A stretch of DNA of 64,000 nucleotides from Deltaproteobacteria bacterium (GCA_016713665.1 JADJOR010000002.1:1054001-1118000); one strand, 5' to 3'; shown: positions 47,708 to 57,096, counted from the first letter of the stretch. Notes: generated from the sequence alone by a model not told the origin. Numbers and translations: made by a program.

Positions 47708-48265
47708 CTAGCGGAGCACCCGCATCAACACGAGCGCGACGCAGAGCACGATCGAGGCGATCAGGATGCAGTAGCTCCAGCGCAGGAAGCGGTACTTGGA
47801 GCGGGCGACGGCCACGCCCTGCGCGTGGATGTCGCGCACGATGGCGGCCGTGAGGGCGTTCGTATCAGAAAGAAGCTCGCCCATTTCGCGCTGGTAGCGC
47901 TCGAGCGGAAGCTCGGCGAAGTGCAGGAAGAAGAGCAGGTTGAGCTTGTCCGGATCGCCGGGGCGATAGCGACCGGGCAGCGCGCAGAGAATCGCGAGCA
48001 CGAGCGCGAGGGCCGAGCCGGAGAGCAGGACGAGCAGCGCGGGGCGGAAGTCCGTGTCGCCGAGCTGGGTGAGCCCGACGCTGAAGATCAGGGCGGACAC
48101 GGTGATGAGGATGTTGGCCTTCGCGTCGGCCAACGCGCTGAAATGGATGAGCCCCTGCTGCAGGGTCCGGAGCGCGTAGTCGACCGTGCTCCGGCTCTCG
48201 ATCTCGGAGAAGAGCTGCCCCTCGGCGGCGGGACCCGGATCGTCCTGGCGGGGCGTGGCGAGCAT
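47708..48265 (-). CDS. Pycsar-effector-like membrane protein (PycTM/DUF5706 type)
   Basis: 185 residues from ATG 48265 (GAGGGAG upstream). A soluble N-terminal helix is followed by the family's entry phrase FSALADAKANILITVSALIFSV (residues 42-63), a second membrane span near 76-97, and a cytosolic middle. That middle carries LNLLFFLHFAELPLERYQREM and a final NALTAAIVRDIHAQGVAVARSKYRFL. A last span lies near 163-183. The order and phrases match the transmembrane effector of Pycsar, which depolarises the membrane when it senses cyclic pyrimidines. No cyclase gene is within reach, so it looks orphan; a non-immune role is possible. Confidence 0.72.
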   Translation of the reverse strand: MLATPRQDDPGPAAEGQLFSEIESRSTVDYALRTLQQGLIHFSALADAKANILITVSALIFSVGLTQLGDTDFRPALLVLLSGSALALVLAILCALPGRYRPGDPDKLNLLFFLHFAELPLERYQREMGELLSDTNALTAAIVRDIHAQGVAVARSKYRFLRWSYCILIASIVLCVALVLMRVLR

Positions 48266-48525
48266 GACTCCCTCAGCGCGCACGAGCCACGCAGGCGGAG
48301 AATAACCTCCGGGGATTGCGCGGGACAGGCCGCCCTTGCTCCACGACGGCTCGAACCTGCGATCCGGCCCGGCCGGCCTCGGGCGCGCTCTCCACTCGCG
48401 ATGGCCCGCTCGCCCGCTTCGGACGATCCGCGACACCGCCGGTGACCCGCGCCACTGAGCCCCTGCCCATTCCGGTCGATCCGCCCAGCCTGATCCCCAC
48501 GCAGACTGAGCAAGGAGGGCCCCCC

Positions 48526-48984
48526 ATGGCCTTCGGAATCCGCAGCAAGCCGACCCGCGTCCCGATGCACGAGGCGCTCGACGGCACGCCGCAGCCGACG
48601 AGCGAGACCTATCTCGATGCCGGCTCGGTCCTGACCGGCGAGCTGCGCTTCGCCGGCAACGTCCGGCTCGAAGGGCGCGTCGAGGGACAGATCCACGCGG
48701 GCCAGGCGGTGATCGTCGGCGAGCATGCGGAGATCGATGCCTCGATCGAGGCCGAGACCCTCGAGGTCTACGGCACGGTCGTCGGTGACATCCGCGTCGC
48801 GCGCCAGACCGTCCTCCACAAATCGGCGCGGGTCGAAGGCGAGATCCAGACCGCGGGCATCGTGGTCGAGGAGGGCGCCCGCTTCAAAGGCTGCATCCTG
48901 ATCGGCCGGGACGATCCGCGCCCGGCGCCGACCCCGGCGGTCGCGGCGCTCGACGTGCCTTCGCTCGCGGCGGTTCGGGATTAG
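48526..48984 (+). CDS. Bactofilin
   Basis: 152 residues with the bactofilin beta-helix core. Segments such as SVLTGELRFAGNVRLEGRVEGQI, AVIVGEHAEIDASIEAETLEVYGTVVGDI and VLHKSARVEGEIQTAGIVVEEGARFKGC repeat every ~18 residues. Disordered, Pro-containing ends flank the core. AAGGAGGG lies six bases before the ATG. Bactofilins polymerise without nucleotides into cytoskeletal filaments that organise cell envelope enzymes. It is divergent from the PycTM-like gene. Confidence 0.92.
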   Translation: MAFGIRSKPTRVPMHEALDGTPQPTSETYLDAGSVLTGELRFAGNVRLEGRVEGQIHAGQAVIVGEHAEIDASIEAETLEVYGTVVGDIRVARQTVLHKSARVEGEIQTAGIVVEEGARFKGCILIGRDDPRPAPTPAVAALDVPSLAAVRD

Positions 48985-49395
48985 GCGAACGGGGGGCGGG
49001 CGGCGTTCGGCGAAGTGTGCACTCGCAGAGCGACTCGGTGCCCGGGGCAGGCCGGCGCGCTTGCGCGCCTCGCGAAGGAGTGGGGCGAGTTTCATGATGT
49101 CGCGATAGCCAGATGGCCATCGCCGCGACGACCAGCGGGCCTGCTGGGGGCGATTGAGAACGGGCGCACAACGGGATCGATACGCTCCTCTGCGCTTCGA
49201 TGAGAAATCGATCGGTGTCCCGAAGCCCAGCCGTGCCTGGAAGTCTTCCTCGCGTCCCGCGGGGCCTCCGGCTATTTATAAGAGCGATGGGCGCGCCTCG
49301 TCCCCGCCCGATCTGCCTCCGATCCTCGAGCTCCGATACCCGCCCGCGCGCGTCTGCGATCGGACATCGCCGCGGGACGGCTCCTTCGCCGACGG
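48985..49395. other. Intergenic region after bactofilin
   Basis: About 410 bases with no supported gene. The short open frames here have no family features. No repeat or terminator was identified. Confidence 0.5.
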
Positions 49396-49893
49396 TCAGC
49401 CCGGCACGATCGTCGTCCTCGGCCCCTGACGCTTCGCCCCGAGCCGCGGCATCAGCGACTCCTCGTGAATCTCCTGCAGCTCGATCAGGTTTCCGAACGG
49501 ATCCCGGCCGTAGGTCGTCTGGAGCCCGTAGCTGCTCTGCGGGACGCAGGTGAACGTCATCCCCGCTTCCGTTAGGCGCCGATGGATGGCTTCGATATCG
49601 GTGACGTCGAGAGCGATGTGGGTGAACCCGTAGCGGTTCACGGCGGGCGCGGGATCGAGGGGCGCGGGGACGGGCTTCTCGAACTCGAAGATCTCGAGGT
49701 AGAGGTTGCCGGCCTCGAGCAGCATGGCCCGACCCGAGCCGCCCTCGACGCCCATCACGCGGTCGACGAGCGGCGCGTCGCGCCAGCCGTCGCGGAAGAT
49801 CTCCTCGAAGCCGAGGATCCCGACGTAGAACGCGTGGGCGCGGTCGAGGTCGGGGACGGACATCGCAATGTGGTGGACGCCGTGGATGGGCAT
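49396..49893 (-). CDS. VOC superfamily (glyoxalase-like) protein
   Basis: 165 residues from ATG 49893. Two beta-alpha-beta-beta-beta units are seen: HHIAMSVPDLDRAHAFYVGILGFEE with the first His ligand, AMLLEAGNLYLEIFEFEKP with a Glu, THIALDVTDIEAIHRRL with the second His, and YGRDPFGNLIELQEI with the final Glu. The metal ligand set (H, E, H, E) is complete. Such proteins include lactoylglutathione lyases, extradiol dioxygenases and methylmalonyl-CoA epimerases, and nothing picks one out. It is divergent from the 50.2 kb gene. Confidence 0.88.
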   Translation of the reverse strand: MPIHGVHHIAMSVPDLDRAHAFYVGILGFEEIFRDGWRDAPLVDRVMGVEGGSGRAMLLEAGNLYLEIFEFEKPVPAPLDPAPAVNRYGFTHIALDVTDIEAIHRRLTEAGMTFTCVPQSSYGLQTTYGRDPFGNLIELQEIHEESLMPRLGAKRQGPRTTIVPG

Positions 49894-50155
49894 GTCGGGT
49901 CTCCAAGGTGCGGGCAAACCTCTGCATTCCGGGACGCGAGGGCCGTGTTTTGAATAGCTTGGGTCACGATTCGTCGGGCCGCACCCTGCGCGGACGGCCT
50001 GCGGGCTTCGGGTACGGGGAGCCTGAAGGGGAGTGACGTGATACGGTGTTGGCATCGAAATCGCTGGCGCACTGGCGTTCGGGGCCGTGCTCGGGGGTCC
50101 TCGATCCGCATTGCGTGGCGCCCGGCGCCGGCAACCGAGAGCGGGAGGGACTGCC

Positions 50156-50737
50156 ATGAATCGCGTCGATCTCGAGAGCTGGCTCTACCGAAATGCGGAC
50201 TCGACTCGTCTGTCGACCCACGAGCTGATCGATCGCTGCGAGGCCGAGGTCCGCAGCCACGCCGAGGTGATCGCCTGGAAGCACGCGCTCCGCGTCGCCG
50301 CGGCGACCCTGCGCCGCTTCGACGGCCAGTTCGGCCTGCCTGCGAGCGAGATCTTCGTGACCCGCGAGGTCTGCCACGAGGTCGCCCGGGAGCTGAGTCG
50401 TCACGAGCCGGAGCTCGGCTCGATCGATGAGACGGCGTGGTTGAGCCACGCGATCCTGGATTCGATCGATCCCGAGGACCGAAGGGTCTTCCGGGTCTGG
50501 GTGCGGCAGATCGCCGAGCGGGAGGAGCATCGAATCTGGCACGAGGTCGTCGTCTTCACGCATCACGTCGCGCGCGCCTTGATCGAGAAGGCCCACCTGA
50601 CGGGCGAGCTCGACTGGACCTTCGAGCGGACCTATCCGAAGGTGGCGACCCGCGTGATGCAGCTGCTGCTCCGCGAATATGCCGCACACCTTCGCGAGTC
50701 CCGGAAGGAGAGGGCGGCGCAGGCCGCGCTCCACTAG
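50156..50737 (+). CDS. Hypothetical protein, first gene of the PHP-glycosyltransferase operon
   Basis: 193 residues from ATG 50156, with GGGAGGGA upstream. Predicted mostly alpha-helical with charged helices (LSTHELIDRCEAEVRSHAEV, AWKHALRVAAATLRRFDG, WTFERTYPKVATRVMQLLLREY). It has no signal peptide, membrane span or recognised catalytic motif. It ends about 180 nt before the PHP-glycosyltransferase start. I do not recognise the family; it may be a regulator or accessory of the next two genes. Confidence 0.65.
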   Translation: MNRVDLESWLYRNADSTRLSTHELIDRCEAEVRSHAEVIAWKHALRVAAATLRRFDGQFGLPASEIFVTREVCHEVARELSRHEPELGSIDETAWLSHAILDSIDPEDRRVFRVWVRQIAEREEHRIWHEVVVFTHHVARALIEKAHLTGELDWTFERTYPKVATRVMQLLLREYAAHLRESRKERAAQAALH

Positions 50738-50920
50738 GACCCGGCGACCCACCTCCGATTCGTCCCGATTCCGCCCCGGATTCGAACGCGAATCCACGCC
50801 GACTCTTCACGGATGAGCGGGGGATTCTGGACGACACTCTGTCGCAGTCCGACCGGAACGACCGGCTCGGATCGACGCGCCCCCCCGCCGTCAGGACGCG
50901 AGCAGCCGCGGAGGGAATCC

Positions 50921-53542
50921 ATGCGACGAGATTGGGACTTCGACCAGATCCTGGGTCGGCGCGCGCGCGTCGACTTCCATCTCCATTCCTACGCATCGAA
51001 CACGACCGACTACTACGCCTCGAACTCGCTCGCGATCCCGGAGTCCTACTCCGATCCGATCGAGACCTGGCGCCTGCTCAAATCTCGGGGGATGGACCTC
51101 GTCACCCTGACGGACCACAACTCGATCGCTGGCGTCAAGGAGATGCTCGACGCCGGGCTCGAGGACGTCTTCATCAGCGCCGAGATGACGGCGACCTTTC
51201 CCGAAGACGGCTGCAACATCCATGTCACGGCGGCGAACATCTCCGAGGAGGAGTTCGCCGAGATCGATCGCCTCCGGCCGAATCTCTACGAGATGCTGGC
51301 CTACCTCGACGAGCGGATCCGGACCGAGGCCGAGCGACCGGACGGTCGCCGGATCGCCTACTTCATGACCCATCCCCTGATGAGCACGAAGAACCGCCCG
51401 TATGGGCGCGAAGGCGCGCTCTCGATCCGACACATCGAGCGCGCGATGCTGCTCTTCGAATGCATCGAGACCCAGAACGGCGCCCGGGCGCGCTCGGGCA
51501 ACGACCTGACGGCCCACATGGTCGAATCGCTCGACGAGAAGCGGATCCTCGAGCTCGCGGCGAAGCACGAGCTCGAGCCTCGGGGCGCGATCCCGTGGCG
51601 CAAAGCCGTCGTCGGCGGCTCCGACGATCATTCGGGGATCAATCCGGGCCGGACCTGGACCGAGTTCGAATACCACGGGGAGCGGCCGCGGCCGAACGAC
51701 GTGATCGACTCGATCCGACGGCGATCGACGACGACGGGCGGCATGCACGGCGGGCCGGTGACCCTCGCCCACGCCCTCGTCAAGCTGGTCTACGACGGCC
51801 AGAACCACCGACAGCGCGCCGAGCAGGCGACCCGGCTCCACCTCTCGGACCCGATCAACCTGCTGCTCGGCTTCGCTTTCGAGAAGCCCTCGGCGTCCCT
51901 GCGATCGCGCGCGGCCCTGCGGCTGCGCATCGCGCTCCAGACCGTCTTCGCGCGACCCTTCGCCCGGCTCGTCGACCGGCGCGAGTCCTTCGAACGGGTC
52001 TTCCTCGGCGAGGCCCAGACGCTGCTCGCCGACGAGAGCTTCCGGGGGCGCCTGACGGGCATCGGATCGACCGACGACAAGATCTTCCTGATCATCAGCA
52101 CGCTCCTCGATCGGCTCTTCCTCCGCTATGCGGAGCGGATCCGGAGCCAGCCGCCCGGGGACATGGTCCGGACGATCAAGGAGTCGATCGCGCTGGTCAG
52201 CTCGAACCTGCTGGTCTCCCTCCCGTACTTCGTCTCCTACGCGAACTTCGGGACGGACCGTTTGCTGAACCGCGACGTCCGCCGCGCCTTCGACCTGCGA
52301 CAGACCGAGCGCCTGCTGCTCGTGACCGACACGCTCTTCGACGTGAACGGAGTCGCGCTCACGATCCGGAAGATCCTGCGCGAGGCGGAGCGCCGCGGCA
52401 TCGACCTCACGGTCGTGACCGCCCTGGCGGAGCACGAGCGCGCCGCGGGGCTCGCGGATCCGGAGATCGCAGCGCTCGTCGCGCAGGGGCGCCTCAAGAT
52501 CTTCACCGCCCTCGCGAGCGCCGATCTGCCCGAGTACCAGGAGCTCCAGCTGCGGCTGATCCCGTTCCTCGACCTCCTGCGCTTCGCCCAGGAGGGGGGC
52601 TTCAGCAAGGTCCAGATCTCGACCCCCGGCCCGGTCGGTGTGCTCGGTCTGCTCGCCGCGAAGCTGCTCGGACTCGAGACCGCGGCGACCTACCACACGA
52701 GCTTCCCGGAGTACGTCGAGGAGTACACGAAGGACGTGAGCCTCGAGGCGCTGGCGTGGCGCTACATGGTCAGCTTCTACCACTGGGTCGACGAGGTCGT
52801 GGTCCCCTCGCGCTACATCGCGCAGCTCCTCCACAAGCGCGGCCTGCGCAATCGCAACCTGCTCGTGCTCGATCGCTGGGTCGACCTCGAGCGGTTCCAC
52901 CCCCGGCATCGCACGCCCGGCTTCTGGACGCGCTTCGGCCTCGACGACGAGGCGGCGCGGGTCAAGCTCGTCTACGTGGGCCGCATCGGCGCGGAGAAGA
53001 ACCTCGACGTCCTGGCCCACGCCTATCGAAGCCTCCATGCGGAGCATCCCGAGGCCCATCTCGTGATCATCGGCGGCGGCCCCTACCGAGGCGAGCTCGA
53101 GGCGTTGCTCGAGGGGCTGCCCGTGACCTTCACGGGCTATCTCGGCGGCGACGATCTCTCCCGCGCGATCGCCTCGGCCGACGCGAAGCTCTTCCCGAGC
53201 ACGACCGATACCTGGGGCAACGCGCCGCTCGAGGCCCAGGCCTCCGGGCTCCCGGTCGTGGTCTCCGATCGCGGCGGACCGCAGGAGCTGATGGAGGACG
53301 GGGTCACGGGCTTCCGGGTCCGGGGCGGAGACGTCCAGTCGCTGCTCGCCGCGATGCGCGCCCTGATGGATCGCGACCTGCGCGAGCGGATGGGCCACGA
53401 TGCGCGCGCGTTCGTCGAGGCGAACGACGTGCCCGAGCCCTACTCGGCGATCCTCGAGAGCACGATCTACCGCGGGCGCCGACGGAGCGAGAAGCTCCTG
53501 GCCGGGCTGCTTCGCCACGAGGACGACGCGGCGTCGGCATGA
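50921..53542 (+). CDS. PHP phosphoesterase-glycosyltransferase (GT4) fusion
   Basis: 873 residues from ATG 50921 (GGAGGGAA upstream). Residues 1-300 form a PHP metal hydrolase: DFHLHSYASNTTDYY near 18, TLTDHNSIAG near 60, then MTHPLMST, and GGSDDHSG near 235. A middle helical part (300-480) follows. Residues 490-870 are a GT4-type glycosyltransferase with ATYHTSFPEYVEEY, VYVGRIGAEKNLDVLAHAY, VIIGGGPYRGELEALLEG and FPSTTDTWGNAPLEAQASG, whose E-x7-E pair is kept. The stop overlaps the next gene by 4 nt. A polysaccharide or glycolipid assembly role is likely, with the PHP part perhaps removing a phosphate. Confidence 0.85.
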   Translation: MRRDWDFDQILGRRARVDFHLHSYASNTTDYYASNSLAIPESYSDPIETWRLLKSRGMDLVTLTDHNSIAGVKEMLDAGLEDVFISAEMTATFPEDGCNIHVTAANISEEEFAEIDRLRPNLYEMLAYLDERIRTEAERPDGRRIAYFMTHPLMSTKNRPYGREGALSIRHIERAMLLFECIETQNGARARSGNDLTAHMVESLDEKRILELAAKHELEPRGAIPWRKAVVGGSDDHSGINPGRTWTEFEYHGERPRPNDVIDSIRRRSTTTGGMHGGPVTLAHALVKLVYDGQNHRQRAEQATRLHLSDPINLLLGFAFEKPSASLRSRAALRLRIALQTVFARPFARLVDRRESFERVFLGEAQTLLADESFRGRLTGIGSTDDKIFLIISTLLDRLFLRYAERIRSQPPGDMVRTIKESIALVSSNLLVSLPYFVSYANFGTDRLLNRDVRRAFDLRQTERLLLVTDTLFDVNGVALTIRKILREAERRGIDLTVVTALAEHERAAGLADPEIAALVAQGRLKIFTALASADLPEYQELQLRLIPFLDLLRFAQEGGFSKVQISTPGPVGVLGLLAAKLLGLETAATYHTSFPEYVEEYTKDVSLEALAWRYMVSFYHWVDEVVVPSRYIAQLLHKRGLRNRNLLVLDRWVDLERFHPRHRTPGFWTRFGLDDEAARVKLVYVGRIGAEKNLDVLAHAYRSLHAEHPEAHLVIIGGGPYRGELEALLEGLPVTFTGYLGGDDLSRAIASADAKLFPSTTDTWGNAPLEAQASGLPVVVSDRGGPQELMEDGVTGFRVRGGDVQSLLAAMRALMDRDLRERMGHDARAFVEANDVPEPYSAILESTIYRGRRRSEKLLAGLLRHEDDAASA

Positions 53543-55194
53543 GCGCAGGAAGCCATTCCGGGCTCGGGCTCTACCGCCTCTGGCCCGCTCGCTTGTTGCT
53601 CTCCCGCGCGAAGCATCCCTCGCTCGCGGGCCACGTGCGCATGGGCAAGCGGCTCGCGCGCCTGCTGCCCTACTACGAGTACGACGAGCGGGAGTTCCTG
53701 CGTGTCGATGGCTGTCCGGACGAGGTTGCGAGCCGGCGGGCCGCAGGCCTCGCGGCGCTCTCGAAGCGCTCGAGCGAGAAGGCGCCGATCACGCTCGAGA
53801 AGACCGAGGAGCTCCTCGAGGGCGTCTCGGATTTCGTCTTCACCGACGCCTACCGCGTCCCCTTCCAGTTCCGAAGGCAGCTCGGACGCTGGCTGCGCGT
53901 CGGCGCGTTTCGCGACGCCTCGTCGGGTGTCAAGCTCCGGGATCTCGACGGCAACTGGAGCTACGACCTGACGGGCTCCTACGGGGTCAACGTCTTCGGG
54001 CTCGACCTCTACAAGGAGTGCATCGAGCGGGCGTCGGAGCGGGTGCGTGAGCTCGGTCCGCTGCTCGGCCCCTACCACCCCATCATCCTCGACAACGTCC
54101 GCCGGCTGAAGGCAATTTCGGGGCTCGACGAGGTCTCGTTCCACATGTCGGGGACCGAGGCCGTCATGCAGGCCGTGGCCCTCGCCCGATACCATACCGG
54201 GCGCAGCCATCTCGTTCGCTTCTGCGGCGCCTACCATGGCTGGTGGGACGGAGTTCAGCCGGGGATCGGGACGTCGCGCGAGGTCCACGACGTCTACACC
54301 CTCTCGGAGGGGAGCGACGCGACCCTGCGCGTCCTCGAGACGCGCAAAGACATCGCCTGCGTCCTCGTCAACCCGTTGCAGGCGCTCCATCCGAATTCGC
54401 CGGCCCCGGGCGACTCGACCCTCGTCCACTCCGGCCGCCGCGCCCATTTCGATCGCGCCGGCTACACCGCCTGGCTCGCGAAGCTGCGCGAGGTCTGCAC
54501 GCGCCGCGGCATCGTCCTGATCCTCGACGAGGTCTTCCTGGGCTTCCGATTGGCTCGGGGCGGGGCGCAGGAGTACTTCGGCGTCGAAGCCGACCTCGTG
54601 ACCTACGGCAAGACGCTCGGGGGCGGGCTGCCGATCGGCGTCGTCTGCGGGAAGCGCGCGCTCATGCGGCGCTTTCGCGAGGACCGGCCCTCCGACGTGC
54701 TCTTCGCCCGGGGGACCTTCAACGCCCATCCCTACGTCCTGGCCGCGATGAACGAGTTCCTGAAGCGGCTCGACGACGAGGATTTGCGCGAGAGCTACGC
54801 GAACCTCGACGCGCGCTGGAACGGGCGGGTCGCAGCCCTGAACGAGCGCCTCGAGGCCCGCGGCCTTCCGGTGCGCTTCGCCAACCTGACCTCGGTCTGG
54901 ACGACGCTCTTCACGGCCCCGTCCCGCTACAACTGGATGTTCCAGTTCTACCTGCGCGCCGAGGGCCTCACGCTCTCGTGGGTCGGGAGCGGACGCCTGA
55001 TCTTCAGCCACGCCTACGGCGAGGACGATTTCCGCGAGGTCGCGCAGCGGATCGAGCTCGCCGCCGAACGGATGGCGGCCGACGGCTGGTGGTGGTCCGA
55101 CGGCCGCGAGAGCGATTCGGACATCGCCCGTAGCATCCTGAAGCGCGCGCTCTTCAGCCGAGCTTCGGGTCGATCAGCTCGCGGTGGACGATGA
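53539..55194 (+). CDS. Glutamate-1-semialdehyde-aminomutase-like class III aminotransferase
   Basis: 551 residues; the ATGA overlap with the previous stop shows coupling. After an N-terminal extension of about 110 residues, the PLP fold begins. It has SGTEAVMQAVALARYHTGR near 215, AYHGWWDGVQPG, LDEVFLGFRLARGG near 328 with the PLP-contacting Asp, and the Schiff-base Lys in TYGKTLGGGLPIGVV near 355. True GSA aminomutases are ~430 residues and lack the extension. Here the enzyme probably transaminates an operon-specific keto substrate. Its 3' end overlaps the convergent DUF962-like gene by 41 nt. Confidence 0.85.
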   Translation: MSAGSHSGLGLYRLWPARLLLSRAKHPSLAGHVRMGKRLARLLPYYEYDEREFLRVDGCPDEVASRRAAGLAALSKRSSEKAPITLEKTEELLEGVSDFVFTDAYRVPFQFRRQLGRWLRVGAFRDASSGVKLRDLDGNWSYDLTGSYGVNVFGLDLYKECIERASERVRELGPLLGPYHPIILDNVRRLKAISGLDEVSFHMSGTEAVMQAVALARYHTGRSHLVRFCGAYHGWWDGVQPGIGTSREVHDVYTLSEGSDATLRVLETRKDIACVLVNPLQALHPNSPAPGDSTLVHSGRRAHFDRAGYTAWLAKLREVCTRRGIVLILDEVFLGFRLARGGAQEYFGVEADLVTYGKTLGGGLPIGVVCGKRALMRRFREDRPSDVLFARGTFNAHPYVLAAMNEFLKRLDDEDLRESYANLDARWNGRVAALNERLEARGLPVRFANLTSVWTTLFTAPSRYNWMFQFYLRAEGLTLSWVGSGRLIFSHAYGEDDFREVAQRIELAAERMAADGWWWSDGRESDSDIARSILKRALFSRASGRSARGGR

Positions 55195-55780
55195 GGCGAT
55201 AGGGCGCCTTCCAATAGGTCCGCACGTCGTTGAACGGATCGGTCACGATCTTCGCGAACCAGACGATGCCGGTCTGGACGTCGCGGATGAAGAAGAGCTG
55301 CACGGTCCGGAAGAGCAGGGCGCCGACGCCGACCGCCAGCCAGAGCATCGTCAGATCCTCGACGTAGCTGCCCGCGAGGGTGTAGGGACGGATCAGCCCG
55401 TAGAGGTCCGGCTCGAGATAGAGCAGGATCGGCGCCGCCAGGAAGACGCCGAAGAGGGCGATCTTGCGCGTCAGGTTGTAGCCGATCTTGACGTCTTCCT
55501 TCTCCTGATGGGTCATGCCGTTGACGTGGTCGTAGCCGTTGGGCTCGAAGAAGAAGTGGCCGATCTGGCGCGAGATCCAGGCGCCGAGCCAGCCGATCCA
55601 GACCGCCAGCGCCTGGTCGATCGCGAGCAGCGCGTACGAGGTCAGGAAGCAGCAGGCGCTGAAGAGGTGGAGGCTCTGGTTGATCCGGCTGTGGTGGTAG
55701 AAGCGGTGGTCGTCCCAGCGCTGCTCGCGCAGGGCTTCCCGGAAGCTCTGCTTCTGGACGGGGATCAGGGCGGTCTGCAT
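55154..55780 (-). CDS. DUF962/Mpo1-like membrane protein
   Basis: 208 residues with four hydrophobic spans. The His-rich motifs fit the Mpo1-like (DUF962) family: FYHHSRINQSLHLFSACCFL near residue 28 and QIGHFFFEPNGYDHVN near 73-88. The family characteristically has H...N..H and GHFFFE. In yeast, Mpo1 is an iron-dependent 2-hydroxy fatty acid dioxygenase; bacterial functions are not settled. It sits just after psd on the same strand, consistent with a lipid role. Confidence 0.7.
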   Translation of the reverse strand: MQTALIPVQKQSFREALREQRWDDHRFYHHSRINQSLHLFSACCFLTSYALLAIDQALAVWIGWLGAWISRQIGHFFFEPNGYDHVNGMTHQEKEDVKIGYNLTRKIALFGVFLAAPILLYLEPDLYGLIRPYTLAGSYVEDLTMLWLAVGVGALLFRTVQLFFIRDVQTGIVWFAKIVTDPFNDVRTYWKAPYRLIVHRELIDPKLG

Positions 55781-55796
55781 CGTTCACGTCTCCTGG

Positions 55797-56825
55797 TCAG
55801 GGGCTCGCGGCGGCGATGGGATGTCGCACCGTGCCCCCCGCACGGTCGAGCCCTTCACGTGAGCGAGCGTTCATGTCGATCAAGAGCGGCTCGCCGACCT
55901 TCACGAGCCGGCCTTCGCGGATGCGATCCGCCAGCACGAGGTCGGGGCTCGCGAGGACGACGATCGTCGAGCCCTGCTCGAACCAGCCGAGCTCCTGGCC
56001 CTTCTCGTAGCGCGCGTCGCAGGCGATCCGCGTCGGGCCGGCATAGCGGAGCCCGAGTGTCGAATCGAGGCAGTGCAGACGCAGCGTCGCCACACCGATC
56101 GCGGCGATCGCGACGAGGGTCAGGGCAGGTCCGGACTCTTCCTGGCGATCGCGGCGATCGCGGCGATCGTGTCCATCGGCTCCGCGGCGCGGATCGACGC
56201 GCGGTTCGAGATGCGGCCCGAGAAGCGGTTCGAGTCGCAGCGGAATGACGGCGCGCTCGTTGCGGCAGAAGAGGCGCTCGACGCGGGCGAGGGCGATGGG
56301 GTTGACGTTCCAGGTATCGCCCGCGATGTGGATGACCTCCGACACGCGACAGCGCGTCGGCGCGTGGAAGCGGTGGTACATCGTCGATTTGAGGCGGAGC
56401 GTGACGTAGCGGCCGCCCTGGTGGCGCCGCGCGAGGGCCTCGTCTCCGAGCAGGTCGGCGAGGGCGTAGTCGAGGTCCTTGGCCTGGATCAGGGTCCCCG
56501 CCTCGATGCGCCCGCAGGCGCCGACGATGGCGTCACAGGGGCTGACGATCGTGTCGGGTGCGCTCGCGATGGGGCGCGCGCCGGGGCGAAGCTCCCGGAT
56601 GAAGCAATCGCGCAGGCTGCGGAACTCGGTGGTGCGGGCCTCGGAGAAGTCGAGCTCCGGGGCGAACTGCTTCCAGACGGCGAGGGACGTTCCGACGACG
56701 AGCGGGCTCTCGATGCGACTCCACCAGCCGAGGAAGAGCGTCGCGAACCGCCGTGGGATCCGATTCGTCAGGAGGAAGTTGAGATCTTCCTGTTGCACGA
56801 GGCGTCCGATCATTCGCGTCCACAT
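55797..56825 (-). CDS. psd: Phosphatidylserine decarboxylase
   Basis: 342 residues. Features of the proenzyme are SPCDAIVGACG near 90, KSTMYHRFHAPTRCRV near 150 with its family His, WNVNPIALARV, and the self-cleavage Ser in WFEQGSTIVVLASPD near 290 (GST at the LGST position). The N-terminal arm has EDLNFLLTNRIPRRFATLF. A ~35-residue low-complexity insertion (PRRGADGHDRRDRRDRQE), coded by repeated gatcgcgg units, interrupts the region between the His-containing part and the LGST part. It makes phosphatidylethanolamine in the membrane, before PEMT. Confidence 0.9.
   Translation of the reverse strand: MWTRMIGRLVQQEDLNFLLTNRIPRRFATLFLGWWSRIESPLVVGTSLAVWKQFAPELDFSEARTTEFRSLRDCFIRELRPGARPIASAPDTIVSPCDAIVGACGRIEAGTLIQAKDLDYALADLLGDEALARRHQGGRYVTLRLKSTMYHRFHAPTRCRVSEVIHIAGDTWNVNPIALARVERLFCRNERAVIPLRLEPLLGPHLEPRVDPRRGADGHDRRDRRDRQEESGPALTLVAIAAIGVATLRLHCLDSTLGLRYAGPTRIACDARYEKGQELGWFEQGSTIVVLASPDLVLADRIREGRLVKVGEPLLIDMNARSREGLDRAGGTVRHPIAAASP
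56093..56172. repeat. gcgatcgc-containing tandem repeats inside psd
   Basis: gcgatcgcgg units recur at 56093-56117 and 56146-56172 (three in the second block), coding RRDRRDRRD on one side and AIAAIG on the other. They flank the insertion in the Psd protein and look like slippage-made growth. Confidence 0.65.
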
Positions 56826-57096
56826 CGCTCGCTGGATCGGCCAGAGCGACCTTCGCGAAGAGCGCGAGCGGGACGTGTGAAGGGACGGTCGCGAAGACTT
56901 CGCGGCGCCTTCCGGATCTCGTCACGCAATCCGCAACCGAACGACGCCACGCCCACCCCCCGGTCTTCGACGTCGGGAGGATGTCGGATGTCGGCGTCGC
57001 ATTCACTGACGATTCGGCGATCGTCGTGTGACGGCGGGCGCGGAGATCGCCGCGATTGCGTGGCGATCGCGTGGACGCGACCGCGGGACCGCGCGC

